A stretch of DNA of 64,000 nucleotides from Granulosicoccaceae sp. 1_MG-2023 (GTDB taxonomy: Bacteria > Pseudomonadota > Gammaproteobacteria > Granulosicoccales > Granulosicoccaceae): assembly GCA_030546905.1 (NCBI GenBank), contig JAUOPI010000001.1, positions 186,001-250,000 on the forward strand, given 5' to 3'. The notes beneath the pieces were generated by a model. It was not told the DNA's origin. It ran no database searches and was given only the letters and a program-made list of their open reading frames with translations. The position numbers and the translations under genes are program-made. Below, in pieces: positions 17,041 to 30,208 of this stretch (position 1 is its first letter; every line of letters starts with the position of its first letter).

Positions 17041-18405
17041 TTATTTCGCGGGCTTACGGGGTCGTTGCCAGCCTGTGATCACTTTCTGTTTGGCCCGGGT
17101 GATAGCGAGCTGTTCGGCTTCGACGTCACGGGTAATGACCGAACCGGCACCGACCGTCGCCCCGTCGCCGATCTGCACCGGCGCAACCAGCGAACTGTTT
17201 GAACCGATAAAGACTTTATCGCCCATTACCGTGCGATGTTTATTCGCACCGTCATAGTTGCAGGTAATTGTGCCCGCACCGATGTTGGTTTCGGCGCCTA
17301 TATCCGTATCACCGACATAGCTGAGGTGATTGACCTTGCTGCCGGTGCCGACGGTGGCGTTTTTGATTTCGACGAAATTACCCACGTGGGTTTGTTCGCT
17401 TAAGGCCGTACCGGGGCGCAGGCGTGCAAACGGGCCCACTTTGGCACCGGCACCAACCGTGGCGTCTTCAATAACCGTATTGGCCTGCAGCACCACACCT
17501 TCACCGAGAGTGGCGTTTTTCAGCACGCAGTTCGGGCCTATGACCACGTCGTCAGCCAGACTTACCTCGCCTTCGAACACACAGTTCACATCGATGAAGA
17601 CATCACTGCCGGTCTCCAGCGTACCACGTACATCAATACGTGCCGGATCGGCCAGGGTCACGCCGTTTGCCATCAGTGATTGAGCGATATTGGCCTGAGC
17701 CACGCGTTCCAGCTCGGCCAGCTGAATACGGCTGTTTACACCGGCCACTTCCCATTCGGCGGACGGGTTAACCGTTTTCACGGCAATGCCCTGTGTGACC
17801 GCTTTGGCGAAAATATCGGTCAGGTAGTACTCGCCCTGGGCATTGTTGTTGTCCAGATCCGCCAACAGCGCTTTGAGTACCTTACCTTCGGCGGCCAGCA
17901 TGCCGGTATTCACTTCGGTAATGGCTTTCTGCGCGTCATTGGCGTCTTTCTCTTCGACGATGCAACGCACCTGCCCCTGCTCATCCCGGACGATCCGGCC
18001 GTACCCGGTCGGGTCCTGCAAGTGCACGGTTAGCAAACCAATACTGTTGCTATCTACGCAAGCCAGCAATGAAGCAAAGGTTTCCGGCCGCGTCAGCGGC
18101 ACATCGCCGTATGCGATCACGATCCGGTCCGCATCGTCGATGTTCGGCACCACCTGCTGTACCGCGTGACCGGTGCCGAGCTGCTGTTCCTGCGTGACAA
18201 AGGTGACGGCATCGCCGATTTCACTGACGACCTGTTCCGCGCCATGTCCGATGACGGTGAAAACAGTCTCGGGATTTAATCCGGCGACGTTATTCAGCAC
18301 GTGCTGTAACAGCTGCGTACCGGCAAGACAATGCAAAACCTTGGGTTTCGCTGATTTCATACGCGTGCCTTTGCCGGCAGCGAGAACTACGATTTTCGTG
18401 GACAT
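17041..18405 (-). CDS. glmU: Bifunctional GlcN-1-P acetyltransferase / GlcNAc-1-P uridyltransferase
   Basis: A 454-residue cytoplasmic enzyme completing UDP-GlcNAc synthesis. The N-terminal nucleotidyltransferase domain has LAAGKGTRMKS near the start and AYGDVPLTRPETF. The C-terminal left-handed beta-helix of hexapeptide repeats (FIDVNCVFEGEVSLADDVVIGPNC onward) carries the acetyltransferase (KNATVGTGSKVNHLSYVGD, NIGAGTITCNYDG). It is co-transcribed with glmS downstream. A terminator separates it from atpC upstream, so it probably has its own promoter in 18406-18585, though I see no strong match there. Confidence 0.97.
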   Translation of the reverse strand: MSTKIVVLAAGKGTRMKSAKPKVLHCLAGTQLLQHVLNNVAGLNPETVFTVIGHGAEQVVSEIGDAVTFVTQEQQLGTGHAVQQVVPNIDDADRIVIAYGDVPLTRPETFASLLACVDSNSIGLLTVHLQDPTGYGRIVRDEQGQVRCIVEEKDANDAQKAITEVNTGMLAAEGKVLKALLADLDNNNAQGEYYLTDIFAKAVTQGIAVKTVNPSAEWEVAGVNSRIQLAELERVAQANIAQSLMANGVTLADPARIDVRGTLETGSDVFIDVNCVFEGEVSLADDVVIGPNCVLKNATLGEGVVLQANTVIEDATVGAGAKVGPFARLRPGTALSEQTHVGNFVEIKNATVGTGSKVNHLSYVGDTDIGAETNIGAGTITCNYDGANKHRTVMGDKVFIGSNSSLVAPVQIGDGATVGAGSVITRDVEAEQLAITRAKQKVITGWQRPRKPAK

Positions 18406-18585
18406 GGCGTACCTGAGTCTGTGTCTGATGGTCAGAGTCCGTGGACTTGTTGCTTTTGCTATATCGGATTCTGGCTGAAAAAACTGTATGTGTACGGACC
18501 TCTCAGCCCTGTAAGCAACTGTAAACGAAGTTTATAACATTCTGATTTTGCGAATGTGATTCAGGTCTGAGTTACCTGGGGGAAT

Positions 18586-18614
18586 AAAAAAAGGGCGTCC
18601 GGGACGCCCTTTTT
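18586..18614 (-). terminator. atp operon terminator (bidirectional shape)
   Basis: GGGCGTC and GACGCCC around a 3-base loop, flanked by seven A on one side and five T on the other. On the minus strand it gives a stem followed by a T-run, 22 bases beyond the atpC stop. Confidence 0.88.
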
Positions 18615-18635
18615 CTTTGAGCCTGATCAGATTGA

Positions 18636-19064
18636 TCAGCTTCGAAGTGTCTTTCCGACCCGGTGGATCATTTCGATCTGGGCTTTTGCAGCTTCAAGCT
18701 CAGCCTGGATGGTCTCGTAGTCAAGATCAGCCGGATCCTTGCCCTGCAGTGCGTCTTCCGCACGTTTACGGGCTTCCTCAGCCAGTTGTTCGTCGAGGTC
18801 TTCCGCGCGCACTGCCGTGTCGGCGAGAACCGTGATGACCGTCGGCTGTACTTCGAGAATACCGCCGGAAACGAACAATGAGGCCGCTTCACCGTCTTCG
18901 GTTTTGTACCGCAGTTCGCCGGGACGAAGATTCGAGATCAGCTGGGCGTGGCCCGGCATGATTCCCAAATCGCCGAGAATCCCGGGAGCAATCAGCTCCC
19001 GGACTGTACCGGTAAACATCGCGCTTTCAGCACTGACGACGTCAAGATGCATGGTCGCTGTCAT
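18636..19064 (-). CDS. atpC: ATP synthase F1 epsilon subunit
   Basis: A 142-residue protein. An N-terminal beta-sandwich (MHLDVVSAESAMFTGTVRELIAPGILGDLGIMPGHAQLIS) is followed by a C-terminal helical hairpin rich in Ala and Glu. It sits on the central stalk with gamma, and its C-terminal helices inhibit ATP hydrolysis. It is the last gene of the atp operon, 15 bases after atpD. Length is normal. Confidence 0.96.
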   Translation of the reverse strand: MTATMHLDVVSAESAMFTGTVRELIAPGILGDLGIMPGHAQLISNLRPGELRYKTEDGEAASLFVSGGILEVQPTVITVLADTAVRAEDLDEQLAEEARKRAEDALQGKDPADLDYETIQAELEAAKAQIEMIHRVGKTLRS

Positions 19065-19079
19065 GATGTTTTACCCCGA

Positions 19080-20480
<1,401 letters not shown>

Positions 20481-20500
20481 TTAAATTTGTTTCAAACCCG

Positions 20501-21361
20501 TCAGACAGCCGATGCACCGGCCACGATCTCGGAAATTTCCTGAGTAATCGCAGCCTGACGCGCCTTGTTGTACTTCAGTTGCAGCTCGTCGATCATCTTC
20601 CCGGCATTATCCGATGCACTCTTCATTGCCACCATCCGGGCGGCCATTTCACAGGCGATGTTTTCCACAACAGCCTGATAAATAATCGACTCAATATAAC
20701 GCTGCATCAGTACATCAATGACTTCTTTCGATTCCGGCTCGTAGATGTAGTCCCAGTGGTGATCCAGCGCTTCGGCATCGTCTGCCGGCGTCAGAGGAAC
20801 CAACTGGGAAACCTTCGGTCGCTGGGTCATCGAGTTCACGAACTCGTTTTCAACCAGAAACAGACGGTCAATACGGCCTTCTTCGTAGGCGTCCAGCATC
20901 GCTTGGATCGTACCGATCAGATCAGTAATCCCCGGGGAATCACCAAGGCCGGATACTTCAGCCGCGAGACCATACTTACGGAATGCGGTTACGGCCTTGC
21001 TACCGATGGCGCAGATTTCCACTTCAGCGCCCTGTTCTTTCCAGCCCGCGATATCGGTGAGGGCTTTCTTGAAAAGGTTAACGTTCAGGCCGCCGCAAAG
21101 GCCGCGGTCTGAAGAAACGATGATGTAGCCAACCCGCTTCACATCGGTGCGATCGAGCGTGTACAGATGTTTGTATTCCAGATCACCCTTGGCAACGTGG
21201 TTAACGACCTGACGCATTTTGTCTGCGTAAGGCCGGGTCGCTGCCATCCGTTCCTGCGCACGGCGCATTTTGGATGCAGCAACCATTTCCATTGCCTTGG
21301 TAATCTTCTTGGTGTTCTGGATACTCTTAATCTGCGAGCGTATCTCTTTAGCACCTGCCAT
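20501..21361 (-). CDS. atpG: ATP synthase F1 gamma subunit
   Basis: A 286-residue central-stalk subunit. The N-terminus [35 protein letters not shown] and the C-terminal helix [41 protein letters not shown] form the rotating coiled coil. The [16 protein letters not shown] segment is conserved. It lies between atpA and atpD in the standard order. Confidence 0.97.
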   Translation of the reverse strand: MAGAKEIRSQIKSIQNTKKITKAMEMVAASKMRRAQERMAATRPYADKMRQVVNHVAKGDLEYKHLYTLDRTDVKRVGYIIVSSDRGLCGGLNVNLFKKALTDIAGWKEQGAEVEICAIGSKAVTAFRKYGLAAEVSGLGDSPGITDLIGTIQAMLDAYEEGRIDRLFLVENEFVNSMTQRPKVSQLVPLTPADDAEALDHHWDYIYEPESKEVIDVLMQRYIESIIYQAVVENIACEMAARMVAMKSASDNAGKMIDELQLKYNKARQAAITQEISEIVAGASAV

Positions 21362-21376
21362 GAGAAACTCCCCCGA

Positions 21377-22918
21377 TTACCAAGTGTTGTTGGCTTTGAA
21401 ACTTTCCAGCGCTTTTTTCATCGCAGTGGCAATTTCGTCGTCGAATGCGCCGGTCTCGTTGATTTTATTAACGAGCTCAGCGTGCTCGGAACGAACATAG
21501 CTCAGCATGGCAGCTTCGAAAGCGACCACTTTGCTGGCATCCACGTCGTCGAGGAAACCTTCGTTTGCCGCGATCAGTGAGAACGCCATTTCACCGGTAG
21601 ACAGCGGCGAGTATTGCGCCTGCTTCATCAGTTCGGTAACACGCTCACCACGTTCGAGCTGCTTACGGGTCGCTTCGTCCAGGTCAGAAGCAAACTGGGA
21701 GAATGCCGCCAGTTCACGGTACTGAGCCAGGTCAAGACGAACACCACCACCGAGTTTCTTGATGATTTTGGTCTGCGCCGAACCACCTACCCGCGATACT
21801 GACAGACCCGCGTTGATCGCCGGACGGATACCGGAGTTGAACAGATCCGTTTCGAGGAAGATCTGACCGTCGGTGATGGAGATAACGTTGGTCGGTACGA
21901 AGGCAGAAACGTCACCTTCCTGAGTCTCGATAATCGGCAGTGCGGTCAGTGAACCGGTTTTACCTTTCACTTCACCGTTGGTGAAACGCTCAACGTATTC
22001 AGCGTTAACGCGAGATGCACGTTCCAGCAGGCGCGAGTGGAGATAGAAAACATCACCAGGATAAGCTTCACGGCCCGGCGGACGACGCAGCAGCAGGGAT
22101 ACCTGACGGTAAGCCCAGGCTTGTTTGGTCAGATCGTCATAGACAATCAGTGCGTCTTCACCACGGTCGCGGTAGTACTCACCCATCGCGCAACCGGCAT
22201 AAGGTGCCAGATACTGCATGGAAGCCGGATCTGACGCGTTAGCGGCAACGATGATGGTGTAGTCGAGTGCGTCGTGCTCTTCGAGGCGACGAACGACGTT
22301 GGCAACAGAAGAGGCTTTCTGACCTACGGCAACGTAGATACATTTAACGCCTTTGCCTTTCTGGTTGATGATGGTGTCGATGGCAACAGCGGTTTTACCG
22401 GTTTGGCGGTCACCGATGATCAACTCACGCTGTCCGCGACCGATCGGCACCATCGCATCGAGTGCTTTGATACCGGTTTCGAGCGGCTGGTCTACTGATT
22501 TACGCTCGATTACGCCCGGTGCGATTTGCTCTACCGGCGCGAAGGTTTTGGTTTCAACCGGACCTTTGCCGTCAATCGGTGCACCCAGTGCGTTAACGAC
22601 GCGGCCTTGCAGTTCCGGGCCGACAGGTACTTCAAGGATACGACCGGTACAGGCCGCAGTGTCGCCTTCGGAGATACCTTTGTAATCACCGAGTACAACA
22701 GCACCGACAGAATCACGCTCAAGGTTGAGCGCCAGACCGTAAGCTCCGTTGGAGAACTCGATCATCTCACCGGACATAACATCGCCGAGACCATGGATCC
22801 GGACGATACCGTCGGTGACGGAGACAATTGTACCCTCTGTTTTTGCTTGAGCGCTGGCGTCAAAGCCTTCAATGCGCTTTTTGATCAGATCACTGATCTC
22901 AGATGGGTTAAGTTGCAT
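21377..22918 (-). CDS. atpA: ATP synthase F1 alpha subunit
   Basis: A 513-residue non-catalytic nucleotide-binding subunit. The [20 protein letters not shown] start binds delta. Walker [20 protein letters not shown] is near residue 170, with [17 protein letters not shown] and the conserved [19 protein letters not shown]. Length equals that of the E. coli subunit. It starts 42 bases after the atpH stop. Confidence 0.98.
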   Translation of the reverse strand: MQLNPSEISDLIKKRIEGFDASAQAKTEGTIVSVTDGIVRIHGLGDVMSGEMIEFSNGAYGLALNLERDSVGAVVLGDYKGISEGDTAACTGRILEVPVGPELQGRVVNALGAPIDGKGPVETKTFAPVEQIAPGVIERKSVDQPLETGIKALDAMVPIGRGQRELIIGDRQTGKTAVAIDTIINQKGKGVKCIYVAVGQKASSVANVVRRLEEHDALDYTIIVAANASDPASMQYLAPYAGCAMGEYYRDRGEDALIVYDDLTKQAWAYRQVSLLLRRPPGREAYPGDVFYLHSRLLERASRVNAEYVERFTNGEVKGKTGSLTALPIIETQEGDVSAFVPTNVISITDGQIFLETDLFNSGIRPAINAGLSVSRVGGSAQTKIIKKLGGGVRLDLAQYRELAAFSQFASDLDEATRKQLERGERVTELMKQAQYSPLSTGEMAFSLIAANEGFLDDVDASKVVAFEAAMLSYVRSEHAELVNKINETGAFDDEIATAMKKALESFKANNTW

Positions 22919-22960
22919 GTGTTTTGATCCTCTAAATCAATACTGGCTACCGGACTGCGA

Positions 22961-23497
22961 TCAGCCTGCGATGTTCTGTTTAAGACCCTGCAGCTTGCCG
23001 CGGACCGAACCATCGATCACGAGGTCACCTGCCCGGATAATGGCGCCGGCAATCAGATCGGGGTCAACCGAGCTTTTGATGCGCACTTTCCGGTTCATAC
23101 GCCGGCTCAGGGAGTCAGCGATTTTTTGGGCCTGCTCTTCCGTCAGTTCGGTCGCAGAGACCACGTCGGCCTCCACTGATCCTTCAGCTTCGGAGCGGTA
23201 TTCCTCAAACAACGCCTGAATAGCCGGAAGCAATTCAAGCCGGTTGTTTTCGGCCAGCAGATTAACGAAGTTGCTGCCATTCTCGTCCAGATAGTCACTT
23301 GCGACCTGGCGAAGCATTTCGGCACGCGCGGCGTGCGTCATCTTCGGCTTGTCGAGTAACTTCGCCAGCGCCGGATCTGCGACGGCCGCAGCAAGAAACT
23401 GCAACCGGTCGGACCAGACGTCATAGCTCTGGGAGTCGCGCGCGATCTCGTAGACCGCTTTCGCGTATGGTCGAGCCGCTGTAGTTAGTTCAGACAT
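22961..23497 (-). CDS. atpH: ATP synthase F1 delta subunit
   Basis: A 178-residue peripheral-stalk cap. The N-terminal helical bundle (TTAARPYAKAVYEIARD) binds the alpha N-termini. The C-terminal domain has the OSCP-type motif KVRIKSSVDPDLIAGAIIRAGDLVIDGSVRGKLQGLK. It lies between atpF and atpA as usual. Confidence 0.96.
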   Translation of the reverse strand: MSELTTAARPYAKAVYEIARDSQSYDVWSDRLQFLAAAVADPALAKLLDKPKMTHAARAEMLRQVASDYLDENGSNFVNLLAENNRLELLPAIQALFEEYRSEAEGSVEADVVSATELTEEQAQKIADSLSRRMNRKVRIKSSVDPDLIAGAIIRAGDLVIDGSVRGKLQGLKQNIAG

Positions 23498-23511
23498 CGG
23501 GTATCACCCGC

Positions 23512-23982
23512 TCAGATTTGCGCGACAAGATCATCCAGGATGCGGCCGTGTGCGTCAGAACTGACTTCACTGCCCAGGATTTTTTCGGCACCGCTCAACG
23601 CGATGGCACCGACCTGTTTGCGAAGTTCTTCTTTGGCACGGACGACTTCCTGATCAATCTCTGCCTGAGCCGTGGCCTTAATCCGGTCACTCTCAGTTCT
23701 TGCAGCGTCTTTTGCTTCTTCAACTATTTCATTACTGCGTTTCTGCGCCTGGGAGATAATCTCCGCGGCCTGGTTTTTCGCATCCTGCAGTAATGCTGCG
23801 ATTTCCTGCTCCGCTTCTTCGCGTCGCTGTTCACTCTGCTCAGCATCGGCAAGACCTTTGGCGATCTTGTCCTGACGCTCACGCATGGCGCTGGTGATCG
23901 GCGGCCATACGTACTTCATGCAGAAAATCACAAAAATAGCGAAGGAAATTGCTTGTCCAAGCAATGTCAAATTAAGGTTCAC
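23512..23982 (-). CDS. atpF: ATP synthase Fo subunit b
   Basis: A 156-residue peripheral stalk protein. It has one N-terminal membrane span ([25 protein letters not shown]) and a long, charged, Ala/Glu/Gln-rich coiled-coil helix that dimerises and binds delta. The conserved N-terminal [10 protein letters not shown] start is present. Length is the same as in E. coli. Confidence 0.96.
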   Translation of the reverse strand: MNLNLTLLGQAISFAIFVIFCMKYVWPPITSAMRERQDKIAKGLADAEQSEQRREEAEQEIAALLQDAKNQAAEIISQAQKRSNEIVEEAKDAARTESDRIKATAQAEIDQEVVRAKEELRKQVGAIALSGAEKILGSEVSSDAHGRILDDLVAQI

Positions 23983-24040
23983 GCCTTTTTACTCCTGCTA
24001 CTTTTGTCGTTCGTTCGAAGGAAATTCAACGGATCGGCGC

Positions 24041-24319
<279 letters not shown>

Positions 24320-24348
24320 TTAAATGTAAGTAAATAAAAAAGAACAAA

Positions 24349-25206
<858 letters not shown>

Positions 25207-25209
25207 CTA

Positions 25210-25602
25210 TCAGTTTTCTGCGAAACGGTGCCTGACCAGCCAGGGGGCAAGCCAGGTGGTTGCCTGTACTGCGATGAATCCACCGAAGACAGCCAATACA
25301 TTAATCGGTTCGATGAGAGCGAAAGCCAGTCCGAAAAAGACGGCGGTCATCATGATCTTAATCGTCTCACCCGCATAAAAAGAGCGGAGAATCATCTTCG
25401 CCGCTCGTGCGCCACGGAATTTGAATGCGCGGTATACAAAATACAAGTTCGGAACGAAACAGGTCAGTGTCCCGACTAAAGCGGAGTAAGCGTGCACGGT
25501 CCCGGACGTGATCAGGAACACCAGCGGTACTCCGGCAACTACTATCACTTGCGCGACTATCAGACGTCGTACGATCAGTTGCTGGTCTGATTTTTTACGC
25601 AT
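25210..25602 (-). CDS. atpI: ATP synthase assembly/accessory protein I
   Basis: A 130-residue, four-span membrane protein opening the atp operon (RRLIVAQVIVVAGVPLVFLITSG, RAAKMILRSFYAGETIKIMMTAVFF). The F(R)AGExxK-type element and the operon position mark it as AtpI, which assists c-ring assembly or cation supply but is not a structural subunit. A sigma70-type promoter lies about 80 bases upstream. Confidence 0.9.
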   Translation of the reverse strand: MRKKSDQQLIVRRLIVAQVIVVAGVPLVFLITSGTVHAYSALVGTLTCFVPNLYFVYRAFKFRGARAAKMILRSFYAGETIKIMMTAVFFGLAFALIEPINVLAVFGGFIAVQATTWLAPWLVRHRFAEN

Positions 25603-25688
25603 CTACGACTGTCCTGGCATGAGTGGCTCTGTCTGGTCTTTTTGCTTGTTCTTGTTACCGGCCGTTTCATGCCAAATTGCGCTGGCGA

Positions 25689-25717
25689 AGTATAAAGTTG
25701 GGTATCAGGAGGGTCAA
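25689..25717 (-). promoter_or_regulatory. sigma70-type promoter of the atp operon
   Basis: On the minus strand: TTGACC (25717-25712), a 17-base spacer, and TATACT (25694-25689). This is nearly consensus. The predicted start would leave a leader of about 80 bases before atpI. Confidence 0.82.
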
Positions 25718-25873
25718 GCTAAGCCCGCATGACGCGCCGCGCAAATCATCGCAGCGCTTTTTTTCGATTTCGCATCAATGTCTTTAAAAACAGTGTCTTA
25801 AATAAATCTATAAACCTGATTTAAGAACGGTTCATTATTCAGTTTATAAATATTGCGTATTTTGTTACACGCG

Positions 25874-26794
25874 TCAGTGGATGTGGTTAAGGATACCGTC
25901 GAGCTCATCCAATGAACGGTACTTGATTTGTAACTGACCTGTACCGTTGGCGGTGTGTTGTATTTCGACAGGCGAACCTAAAGTTTCACTGAGGCGGTCA
26001 ATCAAGGCCTGTATATCCGGGTCGACGGTTTTTTCCTGAGATTTTTTATCAGCGGCTGAATTTGCTGCCGGCTCGCGCAGCTTTTTCACCATCGCTTCGG
26101 TCGCACGTACCGACAATCCTTTGTCGACCACCTGTTTGGCCAGGGCGGCCTGAGCGGATTTGTCCACCGACAGCAGCGCGCGTGCATGGCCCATATCGAG
26201 TTCGCCGCTATCGACCATCATCTTGACCGCTTCGTCGAGTTCCAACAATCGCAGCAGATTACTGACCGCCGCACGGGAACGACCGACCGCCTCAGCCACT
26301 TCCTGATGCGTCATGGCAAATTCGTTTTGCAGACGTTGTAAGGCGTTTGCCTCTTCGAGCGGATTCAGGTCTTCGCGCTGGATGTTTTCGATCAACGAAA
26401 CAGCCGCGGCGGCTTTGTCGTCGTAGTCGTTAACAACGGCGGGAATATCCTGCAGCCCGGCCAGTTGCGCAGCACGCCAGCGGCGTTCACCGGCAATCAG
26501 CTCGTAACCGTCGGTCCGCGGTCGCAGCACCACCGGTTGCACCAGTCCCTGTTTGCGGATGGAGTCGGCCAGCTCTTCCAGTGCCTGGGTTTCGAACTTG
26601 CGCCGCGGCTGATAGGTACCGCGTTTGATCAGTTCGATGGCGATCATCTTGAGTCCGTTCTTTGACGACGGCGCGGCCACAGCAGTGTCGGCCGGAAGCT
26701 GATCCGCCGGAATGACATCTTCCGTGGTCAGGGCCTGTTCCGCACCACCGAGTAAGGCATCAAGACCTCTGCCGAGGCCGCGTTTCTTGGACAT
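25874..26794 (-). CDS. parB: Chromosome-partitioning protein ParB
   Basis: A 306-residue centromere-binding CTPase. The N-terminal MSKKRGLGRGLDALLGG is followed by the ParB/Srx domain with YQPRRKF and the CTP-binding motif GERRWRAAQ (residues 102-110). The helix-turn-helix MTHQEVAEAVGRSRAAVSNLLRLLELD reads parS, and a C-terminal dimerisation domain closes the protein. Its expected target TGTTTCACGTGAAACA occurs several times at 37.5-40.9 kb. It is encoded 19 bases after parA. No clear terminator follows before the atp promoter. Confidence 0.96.
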   Translation of the reverse strand: MSKKRGLGRGLDALLGGAEQALTTEDVIPADQLPADTAVAAPSSKNGLKMIAIELIKRGTYQPRRKFETQALEELADSIRKQGLVQPVVLRPRTDGYELIAGERRWRAAQLAGLQDIPAVVNDYDDKAAAAVSLIENIQREDLNPLEEANALQRLQNEFAMTHQEVAEAVGRSRAAVSNLLRLLELDEAVKMMVDSGELDMGHARALLSVDKSAQAALAKQVVDKGLSVRATEAMVKKLREPAANSAADKKSQEKTVDPDIQALIDRLSETLGSPVEIQHTANGTGQLQIKYRSLDELDGILNHIH

Positions 26795-26813
26795 CTATAG
26801 ACTCCGCAAATGA

Positions 26814-27611
26814 TCAGGCCGGTTCGGCCGGTTGTTGGGCTGTTTTCTTTGACTCTTTCCGGATCAGCTCGCCGGCCAGGGCCAGATACGCCAGGGCGCC
26901 GCGTGAGGCTTTGTCGTATTGCACAATCGACAAACCATGGCTCGGCGCTTCGGCAAGGCGTACGTTACGCGGGATAATGGTGCGGTAAACTTGATCGCCG
27001 AAATGCTGGGTGAGTTGCTGGGAGACTTCGTTACCGAGGTTATTGCGACCGTCGAACATGGTGCGCAGTAGACCGTCGATGCGCAGCACCGGGTTGACCG
27101 TCCGTTTAACGTCTTCGATGGTACGGATCAGGGCGGACAGCCCTTCGAGCGCGTAGTACTCACACTGTATGGGGATCAGCACGCTGTCGGCAGCCACAAA
27201 GGCGTTAAGCGTCAGGATGTTCAGCGACGGCGGGCAGTCTATCAGCAGGTAGTCATAGCGGTCGCGCACGACGTTCAGGGCGTTGCGCAGGCGTTGCTCG
27301 CGGGCCAGCTTGTCCATCAGCTGGACCTCGGCGGCGGTCAGATCGGCATTGGCCGGCAGCACGTCGAAATTGGATTCTTCGCTGTGCTGAATCGCCTCGT
27401 CGATGGGATTGTCGCCGAGCAGCACTTCACAGACAGAGACGTCGAGATTGTACTTATCAACACCACTGCCCATGGTCGCGTTGCCCTGCGGATCCAGATC
27501 CACCAGCAGTACCCGCTGTTGCATTACTGACAACGCGGCAGCCAGATTCACACTGGTCGTCGTCTTTCCGACGCCACCTTTCTGATTGGCGACAGCAATG
27601 ATACGGCTCAT
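26814..27611 (-). CDS. parA: Chromosome-partitioning ATPase ParA (Soj)
   Basis: A 265-residue Walker-type ATPase. The start chosen is ATG 27611 (MSRIIAVANQKGGVGKTT), which places the deviant Walker A KGGVGKTT at residues 11-18, as in the family. A reading frame back to 27722 would add 37 unrelated residues overlapping rsmG. DLDPQGNATMGSG and LIDCPPSLNILTLNAFVAAD are conserved. ParA binds DNA non-specifically and moves ParB-parS complexes after replication. Confidence 0.96.
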   Translation of the reverse strand: MSRIIAVANQKGGVGKTTTSVNLAAALSVMQQRVLLVDLDPQGNATMGSGVDKYNLDVSVCEVLLGDNPIDEAIQHSEESNFDVLPANADLTAAEVQLMDKLAREQRLRNALNVVRDRYDYLLIDCPPSLNILTLNAFVAADSVLIPIQCEYYALEGLSALIRTIEDVKRTVNPVLRIDGLLRTMFDGRNNLGNEVSQQLTQHFGDQVYRTIIPRNVRLAEAPSHGLSIVQYDKASRGALAYLALAGELIRKESKKTAQQPAEPA

Positions 27612-27669
27612 ATCTGTGTAACTCTGTGTCTGCGAATGCGGCGGCCGGTACCGGCCAGTGAGAGGACAA

Positions 27670-28302
27670 TCAGGCTCTGGCTGTCCGTGCGAAACGTACG
27701 ATATGACGGGACGCGCTCTCATTATACACCTGAACGGGCACTGTGGACTGCCAGTGAAATCCCTTTGCCGGTGAGAGATCGAGCTGCTCTGGCTTACCGA
27801 CCATCAAAACCACCTCGGCAGCGGCTTTGCATAAGGGATCGGCGTAGTCGAGTATGGCCTGCGGGGCAGCAAATGCACGCGCTGTTACACAATCGGCAGG
27901 CGCTTCAAGCTGTACGTTTTCGACTCTTTCATGCAGCACCCGGACATTTGTCAGCCCCAGTGTGGTGACCGTATGAACCAGGAAACGGGTTTTTTTCTGG
28001 TTGCTGTCGACCAGCGTGAAGTCCTTGTCGGGGTACATCACCGCCATGGGAATACCGGGCAAGCCGCCGCCACTGCCGAGATCTGCAATCACCGCATGAT
28101 TTTGCAAGGCCGGCGCCAGGGTCAGACTGTCGAGAATATGGCGGCTGACCATCTGCAGCGGATCTCTGACTGCGGTCAGGTTGTAAACCTTATTCCATTT
28201 ATCGAGCAGTCCGACAAAGTCCAGCAGCGATGCGCGTTGTGCATCATCCAGATTGATCTGTTGGTAGGCCAGTCCTTCGTCAAGCCGTGTTGCCAGCGCC
28301 AT
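27670..28302 (-). CDS. rsmG: 16S rRNA (guanine527-N7)-methyltransferase
   Basis: A 210-residue SAM-dependent methyltransferase (GidB). The SAM-binding loop is ADLGSGGGLPGIPMAVMYPD, with WNKVYNLTAVRDPLQMVSRHILDSL upstream and TARAFAAPQAILDY downstream. It methylates G527 of 16S rRNA. It starts two bases after the mnmG stop, so the two are likely coupled. Confidence 0.96.
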   Translation of the reverse strand: MALATRLDEGLAYQQINLDDAQRASLLDFVGLLDKWNKVYNLTAVRDPLQMVSRHILDSLTLAPALQNHAVIADLGSGGGLPGIPMAVMYPDKDFTLVDSNQKKTRFLVHTVTTLGLTNVRVLHERVENVQLEAPADCVTARAFAAPQAILDYADPLCKAAAEVVLMVGKPEQLDLSPAKGFHWQSTVPVQVYNESASRHIVRFARTARA

Positions 28303-28304
28303 GG

Positions 28305-30194
28305 TTAACCGGCAGCCCGTTTCAGTGCATGTTTTTTCAGGTGTACCAATAGCAGGGAAACTGCCGCGGGTGTCACACCGGGAATCAGCGCCGCCTGACC
28401 GATGGTGGCCGGACGCGCATCGGCGAGTTTCTGCCGCACTTCATTTGACAAGCCTGTCACCTGCCCGTAGTCCAGCGTATCCGGAATGGCTTTACCCGAT
28501 TGTGCGGCCGCGCGTTCGATTTCATCTTTCTGCCGATCAACATAGCCGGCGTATTTTGCACGGATCTCAACCTGAGTACGTACCGCCTCGGCTTGACTGT
28601 CCGCTTGCTGCAGAACCGTGTCGAGCAGGGTCCCGATCGTCACTTCCGGCATGCGCAACACCTCAATGGCACGGCGTTCGCGCGACAGCGTTTTGCCGGT
28701 GCTGGCCAGTAAACGCGCGTTTTCCTGTGTGCCCGGCCGGATAAAGGTCTCATTGAGCTGCTGGTTCAGCTTTTCAATCTGTTCCTGTTTCTCACAGAAT
28801 GCCTGCCAACGGGCATCGTCGACCAGTCCCAGCTCACGGCCTTTGGCAGTCAGGCGGTCGTCGGCATTATCTTCACGCAGCAGCAAACGGTATTCGGCGC
28901 GGCTGGTAAACATCCGGTAGGGCTCGCGGGTACCGCGGGTGATGAGGTCACTGACCAGCACCCCGAGATAGGCTTCGTGGCGTTCCGGGCACCAGCCGTC
29001 GTTTTCCTGTGCTTTTAAGGCTGCATTGGCGCCGGCCAGCAGACCCTGGGCGGCCGCTTCTTCGTAACCGGTAGTGCCGTTGATCTGTCCGGCGAAAAAC
29101 AAGCCGTCAATGACACGGGTTTCGAGCGTCGGCTTCAGATCACGCGGATCGAAGAAATCGTATTCGATGGCGTAACCGGGCCGGGTGATATGTGCATTTT
29201 CGAAACCACGGATAGAGCGCACATATTCGTACTGCACATCAAACGGCAGGCTGGTGGATATGCCGTTGGGATAGACTTCGGGCGTGCTCAGACCTTCCGG
29301 TTCGATAAAAATCTGGTGGCTGTTTTTGTCGGCAAAGCGCACGACTTTATCTTCAATCGACGGGCAATAGCGCGGACCGACGCCATCGATTTTGCCGCTG
29401 TACATGGGTGAACGATCCAGCCCGCCGCGGATAATCTCGTGCGTGCGTTCATTGGTCGTGGTGATATGGCAGACCGTCTGTGCAGGGTGGTCATCACGCG
29501 AGCCCATAAACGAGAACACCGGACGCGGCTCGTCGCCGGCTTGTATTTCGAGCGTGGAGTAATCAATCGTGCGGCCATCGATACGCGGCGGCGTGCCGGT
29601 TTTCAGGCGCTCTACCCGTAACGGCAGCTCGCGCAGTCTGTCCGCCAGTGCGATCGACGGCGGGTCCCCTGCCCTGCCGCCGCTGGCCGATTCGAGTCCC
29701 ACATGGATTTTGCCGCCCAGGAAGGTGCCGGCCGTCAACACAACTGTCGGTGCGTAAAATGTCAGGCCCATTTGGGTGACCACACCACGCACGGACTCAC
29801 CTTCAACAATCAGGTCATCCACAGCCTGTTGGAATAAGGTCAGATTCGTCTGATGTTCCAGTTGGCTACGTACATATTGCTTGTACAACAAGCGATCAGC
29901 CTGCGCCCGCGTGGCGCGCACCGCCGGTCCCTTGCGGCTGTTCAGCGTCCGGAAGTGAATCCCGGCGTGGTCGGCAGCATGGCCCATGACACCACCGAGC
30001 GCATCAACTTCCTTGACCAGATGTCCCTTACCGATACCACCGATGGCCGGGTTACAGCTCATCTGTCCGAGTGTTTCGATATTGTGCGTCAGCAGCAGCG
30101 TATCACTGCCCATGCGTGCCGCGGCCGCGGCCGCTTCGGTACCGGCATGACCGCCGCCGATAACAATAACGTCGAACTGATTCTTGTAACTCAT
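28305..30194 (-). CDS. mnmG: tRNA U34 carboxymethylaminomethyl synthase, FAD subunit
   Basis: A 629-residue flavoprotein (GidA). The dinucleotide-binding motif [17 protein letters not shown] is near residue 13, with [17 protein letters not shown], the [17 protein letters not shown] cysteine motif, and the C-terminal helical domain that binds MnmE. With MnmE it modifies the wobble uridine of several tRNAs. Gene order mnmE-mnmG-rsmG-parAB is conserved around origins. Confidence 0.97.
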   Translation of the reverse strand: MSYKNQFDVIVIGGGHAGTEAAAAAARMGSDTLLLTHNIETLGQMSCNPAIGGIGKGHLVKEVDALGGVMGHAADHAGIHFRTLNSRKGPAVRATRAQADRLLYKQYVRSQLEHQTNLTLFQQAVDDLIVEGESVRGVVTQMGLTFYAPTVVLTAGTFLGGKIHVGLESASGGRAGDPPSIALADRLRELPLRVERLKTGTPPRIDGRTIDYSTLEIQAGDEPRPVFSFMGSRDDHPAQTVCHITTTNERTHEIIRGGLDRSPMYSGKIDGVGPRYCPSIEDKVVRFADKNSHQIFIEPEGLSTPEVYPNGISTSLPFDVQYEYVRSIRGFENAHITRPGYAIEYDFFDPRDLKPTLETRVIDGLFFAGQINGTTGYEEAAAQGLLAGANAALKAQENDGWCPERHEAYLGVLVSDLITRGTREPYRMFTSRAEYRLLLREDNADDRLTAKGRELGLVDDARWQAFCEKQEQIEKLNQQLNETFIRPGTQENARLLASTGKTLSRERRAIEVLRMPEVTIGTLLDTVLQQADSQAEAVRTQVEIRAKYAGYVDRQKDEIERAAAQSGKAIPDTLDYGQVTGLSNEVRQKLADARPATIGQAALIPGVTPAAVSLLLVHLKKHALKRAAG

Positions 30195-30208
30195 AGGTGT
30201 GTCCCGGC